From positions 1-7,189 of the forward strand of contig JADFXA010000063.1 in assembly GCA_015233755.1 (NCBI GenBank): a DNA stretch of 7,189 bases, written 5' to 3'. The DNA is from Desulfamplus sp. (GTDB lineage Bacteria > Desulfobacterota > Desulfobacteria > Desulfobacterales > Desulfobacteraceae). Each line of letters begins with the position of its first letter. Position 1 is the first letter of the stretch. Shown piece after piece: positions 1 through 6,681 of the stretch. Position numbers and translations under genes: made by a program. Below the pieces are notes generated by a model. It was not told where the DNA came from. It ran no database searches and saw nothing but the letters and a program-made list of their open reading frames with translations.

Positions 1-560
1 TTAGGAGAGATTATATCTTCAGATTTAACCTTGCTGCTGAAGCTGTGAATCTTACCCTGATTATTAGTAGATATTGGGATTTCACTTTGATCTTTAACAG
101 AGCGTTGTCTTTCCCTAACTGGATAAATCCTACGTGCCTCTTTGGAAGCTTTCATTGCTTTAGCTAAGGCTATTAATGGGTTCAAAAGAGATTTTAGTTC
201 TGCAAAGGCAGCATCAGGAGATGCTGCCTTTGGTTTTGGTATAAAATCTAATGCTCCTCTCTCTAATGCTTTAACTGTAAGTTCAGCACCTTCCTTATCA
301 ATGCCGCTAACCATGATAACACTAATGTTGGGATACCTTGTCTTAATATGGCTAAGAGCTTCAAGCCCGTCCATCTCAGGCATTGCCATATCCATAATTA
401 CCAAGTCTGGATGAGATAACTCAATTTTTTTTAAAGCAATGCTCCCATTTGAGGCAACACCCATCAAATCAACATCTGGTATCTCTTCTATTAGGTTTGA
501 TAGTAGCTGTCTGTAAAAAATAGTATCATCAACTACAAGTATTTTTAAATTATGGCTCAT
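1..560 (-). CDS. cheB: CheB-type protein-glutamate methylesterase, N-terminal receiver and linker (partial)
   Basis: This frame starts at ATG 558-560 and stays open to the left edge, giving 186 codons of an incomplete gene. Residues 1-120 form a response-regulator receiver: the acidic pair D11-D12 (ILVVDD), phosphoacceptor D57 (IMDMAMPEMDG), switch residue S85 and K109 in DFIPKP. The GALDFIPKP ending followed by a basic, helical linker is typical of CheB, in which the receiver restrains a C-terminal methylesterase that removes methyl groups from receptor glutamates. The catalytic domain (Ser-His-Asp) would lie beyond the edge and is not seen, so the CheB call rests on the receiver, the linker and the operon. 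The linker already runs about 75 residues, longer than in E. coli CheB. The start lies 2 bases after the receptor stop and no good Shine-Dalgarno precedes it, which suggests translational coupling. A stand-alone or differently fused receiver is the main alternative. Confidence 0.8.
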   Translation of the reverse strand, partial: MSHNLKILVVDDTIFYRQLLSNLIEEIPDVDLMGVASNGSIALKKIELSHPDLVIMDMAMPEMDGLEALSHIKTRYPNISVIMVSGIDKEGAELTVKALERGALDFIPKPKAASPDAAFAELKSLLNPLIALAKAMKASKEARRIYPVRERQRSVKDQSEIPISTNNQGKIHSFSSKVKSEDIISP

Positions 561-562
561 AA

Positions 563-2815
563 TTACAAGTTGAACTGTTTTACAATCTCAGCCAATGATG
601 CTGCTATCTTAGAGAGCTCTCTTGAAGATTCGTTTGTTTGACTTGCTCCAATTGCTGTCTCTTTTGAAGCCATGCTTATACCATGAATATTTTGAGATAT
701 ATCATTAACACCCTTAGCCGCTTCAACTGAGGAACGGGCAACTTCTGATATACCATTAGAAAGTTCACCCACATGACGAGCAACTTCTGAAGCAACTTTT
801 GAGATTTCATCTGTAGAACGGGCAATCTCGTTTACTAACTCAGACGACTCTCCAGCTTTTTGTGCCACCTCTTTTACAGTGTGTGCATTTTCTGTAACAG
901 AACGTGAAATCTCTCCAGCGGTAGATGTCTGCTCTTCAACTGCTGATGCAATAGTTTCATTTATAGCTGCGATTTCATTAATTACCTTGCTGATTTCAGA
1001 AATAGCATCAACTACCATATTGGTGCTATTTTGAATCTGCTCAATTTGTCCAGAAATCTCATCTGTTGCCTCTGCTGACTGTTTGGCAAGTGCTTTTACT
1101 TCACCAGCAACAACTGCAAAACCTTTACCAGCTTCACCAGCTCCAGCAGCTTCAATTGTTGCATTTAGTGCCAACATATTTGTCTGGTCAGCAATGTCTT
1201 TAATAACTCCTACAACCTTGCCAATCTGTTTTGATGCACTTACTAACGCCTGCATCTTATCATTAATCTTCTCTGTTGCCTTACTTGCATTTTGTGAGAC
1301 TCTGCTTGCTTGACTTGTATTTTTAGCAACTTCGTTGAGAGAGGCGGTCATCTCTTCAACAGCAACGGCAACAGTGTTAATGCCCATTGCTATTGAATCA
1401 CTGTCATACGCCATTTTTTTAACATTGTCTGCTGTCCTATGTGCAGACTCAGCAACATTTGAGAATGTAGAAGACATCTCTTCTGTCATAGCAGCAATAT
1501 TAGAGACAGACGAGCTTGACTGTTCAGCAGCAGAGGCAACAGTGCTGACACTTGCAGATACCTGCTCAGAAGCTGCTGCAACCATACCAGATTGAGAAGT
1601 CATCTCTTCTGCTGCTGCTGCCATCTGAGTAGATACAGAAGACAGCTCTTTAGAGGAGCCAGACAAATTATTGGTAGTTTGGGCAATATCTTTAAGAATA
1701 TGAGAAAGATTATCTGCCATCTGCTTCATATTTGCATAAACGCCTATGATCTTTTTACTATCTTTCTTTGATGTAAAAGTAAGATCGCCTTTTGCAATTT
1801 TATCAGCAATTTGAGCTATTTCTGCAGGGTCTCCGCCTAACTGATTTGCAACGCTGTTAGTTATTAGAATAATCAGCAATATTCCAGCAAATAATGCAGC
1901 CGCACTTGCGATGATAATTACTGTAACTGCTTTTTTGTTAGAGCTTTCAACACGAGGACCAATTTGGTCTTGAACACTTTTAATACTTCCCTTAATATCT
2001 TCAACTAAAGCTATGATTCCAGGTCCTGTCGTATTTAAAATTTCATCTCTTAGAATATTGCGTTTTACCGTGATCTCAACAAATTTACTAAATGCAGTCA
2101 TATATAGCTCTTTAGCTGCAACAGCTTGCTCTACTAATTTCAGCATATCTGGATTTTGTAAATCTCTACTAATGATATTTATATTCTCCTGCATATAGTC
2201 AAACTCTTCTGTAACTTTATCCACAGAAGCCTTATCATTAGTTGTTAAATATTTTTGGGCATGAAGTCGAGCTAATAGCAGATCATGGATAGCCAAGCCG
2301 GCATGAAAAGCTAACATGATATTATTCTCTTTTTGAGCACCACTCATAACGGCATTCAAAGCCTTTTCAGCCTCAGGAGCTTTTATAAGAAGAGTTGAAT
2401 TTATTATCTCACTGCCTTGTTGTTGAAGCTCATCAATTTCGTGAAAAGCTGAATTGTATTTAAGGCGCAGCTCATCAATATTATCGACTTTTTTGCTTCG
2501 TTCAGGGTCATTAATATCTTGATGAGCCTGTTTTAAAAATTCTTCCATCTTTTCATAATATTGATCATATTTTTTGTGATACTCTTCATTTCCTGTAACA
2601 ATGAAATCTTTAGCATTCATAGATGCCATAAGCATGTTAGATTGCAGCTGGCTTACCAAGTTAGAATTACGAGCCATCTCACGATAATCGTGGAATCCTG
2701 TAGATGCACTGTTTAAAGCAAAAAAAGCTATACCAGATACAATACCCAAAAGGACAAGAACCGTAAAAAATCCTCCCATCAATTTAGTTCGCAGTGAAAC
2801 AGTCTTGAAATTCAT
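563..2815 (-). CDS. Methyl-accepting chemotaxis protein with HBM-like periplasmic sensor
   Basis: This 750-residue inner-membrane chemoreceptor controls CheA through CheW. A short basic N-terminus leads into TM1 (about 11-34). A mostly helical periplasmic region (about 35-295) follows, and TM2 lies at about 296-319. Features such as AKDFIVTGNEEY near 68-79 and ARLHAQKYLTT near 182-192 recall the helical bimodular (HBM) sensor family; this is recognition by eye and the ligand is unknown. A HAMP domain spans about 320-372, with QLGGDP at its start. The cytoplasmic coiled-coil hairpin runs to the end, with the CheA/CheW-binding tip at 537-575 (IKDIADQTNMLALNATIEAA, then GAGEAGKGFAVVAGEVK). Glu pairs 445/446, 487/488 and 627/628 sit in methylation-like contexts. 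There is no C-terminal NWETF-like pentapeptide for CheR or CheB docking. The ATG at 2813-2815 has a good Shine-Dalgarno site, and the gene lies between cheW and cheB. Confidence 0.95.
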   Translation of the reverse strand: MNFKTVSLRTKLMGGFFTVLVLLGIVSGIAFFALNSASTGFHDYREMARNSNLVSQLQSNMLMASMNAKDFIVTGNEEYHKKYDQYYEKMEEFLKQAHQDINDPERSKKVDNIDELRLKYNSAFHEIDELQQQGSEIINSTLLIKAPEAEKALNAVMSGAQKENNIMLAFHAGLAIHDLLLARLHAQKYLTTNDKASVDKVTEEFDYMQENINIISRDLQNPDMLKLVEQAVAAKELYMTAFSKFVEITVKRNILRDEILNTTGPGIIALVEDIKGSIKSVQDQIGPRVESSNKKAVTVIIIASAAALFAGILLIILITNSVANQLGGDPAEIAQIADKIAKGDLTFTSKKDSKKIIGVYANMKQMADNLSHILKDIAQTTNNLSGSSKELSSVSTQMAAAAEEMTSQSGMVAAASEQVSASVSTVASAAEQSSSSVSNIAAMTEEMSSTFSNVAESAHRTADNVKKMAYDSDSIAMGINTVAVAVEEMTASLNEVAKNTSQASRVSQNASKATEKINDKMQALVSASKQIGKVVGVIKDIADQTNMLALNATIEAAGAGEAGKGFAVVAGEVKALAKQSAEATDEISGQIEQIQNSTNMVVDAISEISKVINEIAAINETIASAVEEQTSTAGEISRSVTENAHTVKEVAQKAGESSELVNEIARSTDEISKVASEVARHVGELSNGISEVARSSVEAAKGVNDISQNIHGISMASKETAIGASQTNESSRELSKIAASLAEIVKQFNL

Positions 2816-2823
2816 TTTTTCTA

Positions 2824-2830
2824 CTCCTTC
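2824..2830 (-). promoter_or_regulatory. Ribosome binding site of the receptor gene
   Basis: On the minus strand GAAGGAG lies 8 bases before the receptor ATG, inside the 39-base gap after cheW. The A-rich spacer and strong match to the 16S anti-Shine-Dalgarno fix the start at 2815 and suggest independent, efficient initiation for the receptor within the operon. No promoter-like pair or hairpin was recognised in this gap. Confidence 0.8.
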
Positions 2831-2854
2831 TTAAATTAATTCATATCTCTTAAA

Positions 2855-3358
2855 TTATTGCCCATTACTCTCGCAGGCAAGCATAATCTTGTCTAACATT
2901 GCATTCACATCAAGAATAATAATAAGCTGTCTGCCCTTTTTTATTACTCCTTCAATCAAAGCCTCTTCAGCTTCATCTAAATTGGGCGGTGCTGGAAAAA
3001 TATCTGAATTTTCTATAGTTATCACATCGTCCATCTGGTCAATTAATAATCCTACAATATCGTTTCCCAAAGAGATATTGCCAACCATTCCACTTCTTTT
3101 ATATCTTTCAATATCATCGTCAGTTTTTAAGACTAAAAGACGGCTTGTAGCAATATCTTCAGATGCAGCTCTGTTTAAACAAATATTTAGATCAATAACC
3201 GTTACAACACGACCTCTTAAATTCATCAAACCTTTTAAGTGTGCTGGTGAATCAGGAATTGGAGTAATTGACATGTGGCGATAGACCTCTTTTATCAAAA
3301 GAATATCAATTCCTAATTTACTATCTCCAAGAAGAAATGTAGCAATCTGCCGACTCAT
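2855..3358 (-). CDS. cheW: Chemotaxis coupling protein CheW
   Basis: This 167-residue cytoplasmic protein is the usual CheW length and consists of one CheW domain. It bridges receptor tips to the P5 domain of CheA in the chemosensory array. The family signature is clear: strand 1 near IATFLLGDSKLGIDI (5-19), then VYRHMSITPIPDSPAHLKGL (25-44), followed by the diagnostic NLRGRVVTVIDL (46-57). The second barrel covers about 72-155 (RLLVLK, VGLLIDQMDDV, and a final LIIILDVNAML). The start codon overlaps the CheA stop as ATGA (3355-3358) and is preceded by AAGGAGGT, so the start is secure and translation is probably coupled to CheA at near-equal amounts. A CheV is excluded because there is no receiver after the CheW domain. 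It is the only stand-alone coupling protein in the window. Confidence 0.95.
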   Translation of the reverse strand: MSRQIATFLLGDSKLGIDILLIKEVYRHMSITPIPDSPAHLKGLMNLRGRVVTVIDLNICLNRAASEDIATSRLLVLKTDDDIERYKRSGMVGNISLGNDIVGLLIDQMDDVITIENSDIFPAPPNLDEAEEALIEGVIKKGRQLIIILDVNAMLDKIMLACESNGQ

Positions 3359-6300
3359 AATGCCACCTCCTTCTGGTATTTCATCTCATGATCCAACTTA
3401 TTTTTTCTATCAACTCTATTATCCTCTAACATTTTTGAGAGCTTATCAAGCAGCCTCTCTTTATTCAATTTTGCTTCCCATTGAGTAAATCCCGCCTTAA
3501 ACCCTTTTTGAGGGTCTATATCTTCTGCCAATGATGTTACAGCCATAACAGGCAAATCCTTTAAACGAATATCTGAGCGAATTGCACGAATAGTCTGCCA
3601 GCCGTCCATTTCAGGCATTACAATGTCAAGAATAACACCATCTACTTTCTGTTCATATAGAATTTCAAGAGCCTGTTTGCCATTTTCTGCCTCAAGAACA
3701 TCATATCCAGCAGATGTTAAATAATCTCTTTCAACCATTCTAAAAAATGGAGTATCCTCTACAATCAGAACCTTTTTTAAATCAGAGTTTGACTTTGAAA
3801 TACTTTTATTGCGATACCATTCAGGGGCTGCTAACTCAAAGAGGCGATACATATCTGGCAGTAATGTTATTCTATTCTCCAATATTGCAGAACCAAAGAG
3901 ACCTGGGGCAGCTATCGATTTTGTATCTATATCTACCACAGCATTGATTGTCCCCTCTACATTATGAATTATAATCCCCATAGGGTATTTCATCTGCTTT
4001 GGAACAATAACTCCAATGGTCTGATCTGGTAACCTTTCAGGGCGTGTAATCGGCAGATAATCTTCAAGAAAGACAAGCCTCAATTTTGCACCTTGATATT
4101 GGAGGTATTGCTGATCTTTTATCATTTCAATGGTTGATGCTTTAATTCTTTCAATGCGGGAGATAAGCTCTAAAGGCAATGCAAATCTTTCAGGAGTGTT
4201 ATTGTTAAATAGCAAAAGTGTTTGAAGGTCTTTCCCATCATGTTTTGTATCTGTTTTATGTTTAATCTCAGCTTTTGATTTTCTTCTATATTTTTCTAAA
4301 TCAATATGATGGAGCTTTGCCTTTTCAAATATCCCAGCAGCATCAAGGATAAGCGAAACAGAACCATTTCCCATTATGCTTGCACCGCTGAAACACTTCT
4401 GGCTTTTAAGATAGCGCGGCAGAGGTTTTACGACAATCTCTTCAATGTTTTCTACTGCATCAACCAAAAGCCCAAATTGAGATGTTCCATGTTTAATTAC
4501 AATTATTCGTGCAGGCTCTGTTGATGAGCTGATATCTATTGTCTCTTTTTTATTATCGTTAATATTGAGTACATCTTTTAGTGAGATAAGAGGTAATAAC
4601 ATATTTCTCAAACGTAGAATAAGTGATTTTTGAACAAGCTCAATACGGTTTTTTATTTCATCAGGATCGATAAGAACAAGTTCGTCAATATTTGCCTGTG
4701 GCAGAATAAAACACTGTCCTCCAGTTTGTATTACAAGTCCAGATACAATTGCCAATGTTAATGGCAATACAAGGCTTATAGTTGTCCCTTCATAAAGCGT
4801 GCTGTTAATATCAACTGTTCCACCTAACTGCTTGATGTTGGTCATCACAACGTCCATTCCAACACCTCGTCCACTCACTGCTGAAACTTGCTTGGCAGTT
4901 GAAAAACCTGGTTTAAAAATGAGCATCATCAGCTCTTTTTCTCCCATTTCGCTCATCTGCTCTTTAGTAATTATCTCTTTTTCAACAGCTTTTTCCCCAA
5001 CAAATTTGCAATTGATGCCGCTGCCATCATCAATAATGTCGATATAGACATGACCAGCCTGATGATATGCTTTTAGTTGAATTGTTCCTTGTCTTGGTTT
5101 TCCCGATTTTTCTCGATAATCTGCCTGTTCAATACCATGATCAACACTGTTACGAATAAGGTGGGTTAAAGGATCAGATAGTGCTTCAATAATCGATTTA
5201 TCAAGTTCCACATCTTCCCCATAGGTTACAAGCCTTATCTCTTTATTTAGCTGCTTGGCAAGATCTCGAACTATCCGCTGAAATTTACCAAAGATCATAG
5301 ATACTGGCTGCATTCTCATCTGCATAATTTTTTCTTGCATCTCTGTTGTGATGCGGCTTATGTGCTGAATAGCAGAGTTAAGACCTGGAGTATCTTTTAT
5401 TAATGGCATGGCTATCTGATTAAGTTGATTTCTTCCCAAAACCATCTCACCAGCAAGGTTTACAAGATCATTTAAGAAATTAACCCCAACTTTTATCTTC
5501 TCTTCTGTCTGGATGGTATTTGTATTCTTAAATTCAAACTCAATTGGAGGTGTGGATTGCTGCTGTTTCGTGATTTCGAGTTGTTGATTGCTCTCTTCTG
5601 TGACATCTTTAGGTTTTGATATTTTTAATTCAGGCTCAATTGGAGGTGTGAATTGCTGCTGTTTTTTGATTTGGGGTTTTGGCTTCTTGCTCTCTTCTGT
5701 GACATCTTTAGTTTGTGATATTTTTAATCCAGGCTTTATTTCATTTGGATTATTTGGTTCAATTTTCTCTTGTTTGGTTTGTTCAAAATTTTCAACTTGA
5801 TTATCAGCATCAATATCAATAGGGATAATTCTCTCTTTTGGAATACCCAATACATTGGGTAGAGACTCTTCTTCAAGAAATGTTGCAAAGGCAAATACAA
5901 ATTTAATCTCGTTATCTAAACAGTCAGAAAGACCTTGAATCATATCAATATCAAGCCTTGATTCAATTAAATCGCCATTTGAGACAATGCTGTTAATTAA
6001 ATCAAGCGGAGTTTTACCCTTTTGAGTTAAATCTTTTTTTAAATAGACTGTTATGGTGTAGAGACAGAGCCTATTTCTAACAAATTTATCTAACTCATTT
6101 TTAGCAACATCAAATGTTCTGGGTTCTTGACCAGTTGGAGTTTTTTCTTTAACCGTAATGATTTGTTCTTCTTTAGTTGATCTAAAAGAAACATTACTAA
6201 TCTTTTGTCCAGCATTGCTATAATCTTGAGCTATATTATCATAATTTGACTCTAAATTACTATCTTGCTGCTCTAAAACATCTCCTGACATCTCCTCAGA

Positions 6301-6681
6301 AGGGTTTAAAATGGTTGTCAATCTATCAATTTCAGGCTGTATGTTAAAATTTTCACTGTTGCCAATATCATCAAACATTGCTCTCAGAGCATCAATACCT
6401 GAAAAAAGAGCATCAATAAATTCAGGGCTTGCTTTTATATTTCCTTCCCTAAGAAGGGATAGGAGATTTTCCATAACATGTGAGAGATTGCCGATATTTT
6501 GAAGTCCAAAAAAGCCAGATGCACCTTTTATGCTGTGAACTGCACGAAATATCCCATTGATAATTTTAGAGTCAATATTATCAATACTCTTTTCCATCTC
6601 TAAAAGGTCAGGCTCAATTGATTCTAAATGCTGAATAGACTCCTCAACAAAGACTTTAATCAACTCGTCCTGATCCATCAT
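3355..6681 (-). CDS. cheA: Hybrid chemotaxis histidine kinase CheA with two CheW-like modules and a C-terminal receiver
   Basis: At 1108 residues this is far longer than E. coli CheA (about 650). Domain order: HPt/P1 (about 5-125) with phosphoacceptor H49 in AVHSIKGASGFFG; a linker domain in the P2 position (about 198-290); a low-complexity linker with a tandem repeat (317-385); P3 dimerisation helices (about 395-460); a HATPase (about 465-640) with N box HLIRNSVDHGIE (507-518), DDGSGI (551-556) and GRGVGMD (604-610); a CheW-like P5 (about 643-790); a second, weaker CheW-like module (about 818-955); and a receiver (968-1085) with E975-D976, phosphoacceptor D1019, T1049 and K1071 in AKLNKE. 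All kinase motifs are intact. It should phosphorylate CheB and its own receiver, which may act as a phosphate sink because no cheY is seen here. The ATG overlaps the upstream STAS stop as ATGA. A second ATG follows at once, but the Shine-Dalgarno spacing favours the first. Confidence 0.96.
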   Translation of the reverse strand: MMDQDELIKVFVEESIQHLESIEPDLLEMEKSIDNIDSKIINGIFRAVHSIKGASGFFGLQNIGNLSHVMENLLSLLREGNIKASPEFIDALFSGIDALRAMFDDIGNSENFNIQPEIDRLTTILNPSEEMSGDVLEQQDSNLESNYDNIAQDYSNAGQKISNVSFRSTKEEQIITVKEKTPTGQEPRTFDVAKNELDKFVRNRLCLYTITVYLKKDLTQKGKTPLDLINSIVSNGDLIESRLDIDMIQGLSDCLDNEIKFVFAFATFLEEESLPNVLGIPKERIIPIDIDADNQVENFEQTKQEKIEPNNPNEIKPGLKISQTKDVTEESKKPKPQIKKQQQFTPPIEPELKISKPKDVTEESNQQLEITKQQQSTPPIEFEFKNTNTIQTEEKIKVGVNFLNDLVNLAGEMVLGRNQLNQIAMPLIKDTPGLNSAIQHISRITTEMQEKIMQMRMQPVSMIFGKFQRIVRDLAKQLNKEIRLVTYGEDVELDKSIIEALSDPLTHLIRNSVDHGIEQADYREKSGKPRQGTIQLKAYHQAGHVYIDIIDDGSGINCKFVGEKAVEKEIITKEQMSEMGEKELMMLIFKPGFSTAKQVSAVSGRGVGMDVVMTNIKQLGGTVDINSTLYEGTTISLVLPLTLAIVSGLVIQTGGQCFILPQANIDELVLIDPDEIKNRIELVQKSLILRLRNMLLPLISLKDVLNINDNKKETIDISSSTEPARIIVIKHGTSQFGLLVDAVENIEEIVVKPLPRYLKSQKCFSGASIMGNGSVSLILDAAGIFEKAKLHHIDLEKYRRKSKAEIKHKTDTKHDGKDLQTLLLFNNNTPERFALPLELISRIERIKASTIEMIKDQQYLQYQGAKLRLVFLEDYLPITRPERLPDQTIGVIVPKQMKYPMGIIIHNVEGTINAVVDIDTKSIAAPGLFGSAILENRITLLPDMYRLFELAAPEWYRNKSISKSNSDLKKVLIVEDTPFFRMVERDYLTSAGYDVLEAENGKQALEILYEQKVDGVILDIVMPEMDGWQTIRAIRSDIRLKDLPVMAVTSLAEDIDPQKGFKAGFTQWEAKLNKERLLDKLSKMLEDNRVDRKNKLDHEMKYQKEVAL
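3365..3372 (-). promoter_or_regulatory. Ribosome binding site of cheW inside the cheA 3' end
   Basis: AAGGAGGT on the minus strand is a near-perfect Shine-Dalgarno sequence, 6 bases before the cheW ATG. It is formed by the last codons of cheA (Lys-Glu-Val before Ala-Leu-stop). With the ATGA overlap this is a strong signal for high, coupled expression of the coupling protein. Confidence 0.85.
5531..5725 (-). repeat. Two-copy tandem repeat in the CheA linker
   Basis: Two adjacent units, 5531-5626 (96 bp) and 5627-5725 (99 bp), are very similar in DNA: both contain the plus-strand blocks CTCAATTGGAGGTGTG and CTCTCTTCTGTGACATCTTT. In the protein they give about 32-33 residues each, with shared LKIS, KDVTEES, KQQQ and TPPIE blocks. 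One codon of length difference keeps the frame. A degenerate start of a further unit (AATCCAGGCT) follows on the high-coordinate side. The repeat lies in a Pro/Gln/Lys/Glu-rich, probably disordered tether between the P2-position domain and P3, so copy changes would alter only tether length. Confidence 0.85.
5812..5964 (-). repeat. CheA copy of a domain shared with the STAS protein
   Basis: This encodes CheA residues 240-290 (from ESRLDID to LGIPKERIIPIDI). It aligns without gaps with the 51 residues encoded at 7035-7187, with 23 identities counted by hand. The part at 5915-5966 matches 7138-7189 at about 39 of 52 bases. Upstream residues 198-239, including LYTITVYLKKDL, probably belong to the same domain. 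The position between HPt and P3 corresponds to P2 of classical CheA. Whether the fold is truly P2-like is inference. Confidence 0.8.

Noticed and set aside
142..414. Plus-strand frame of 90 codons opposite the CheB receiver
   Set aside because: It lies wholly antisense to a clear receiver domain, shows no recognisable domain and has no ribosome site; it is a shadow frame.
1083..1595. Two Ala/Ser/Thr-rich plus-strand frames opposite the receptor signalling domain
   Set aside because: Their open length comes from the Ala/Ser/Glu codon bias of the coiled coil on the other strand; there is no domain or start signal.
2816..2854. Possible terminator or promoter between cheW and the receptor gene
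   Set aside because: The 39 bases hold A/T-rich sequence and a Shine-Dalgarno site but no stable inverted repeat followed by a T-run. I could not support a -35/-10 pair.
2889..3284. Plus-strand frame of 131 codons opposite cheW
   Set aside because: It is antisense to an unmistakable CheW domain and has a Ser/Ile-rich composition, as expected from reading AT-rich coding DNA backwards.
6676..6678. Second ATG as the cheA start
   Set aside because: It is possible, but the first ATG has the better 8-base spacing to AAGGAG and forms the ATGA overlap. The difference is one Met residue.
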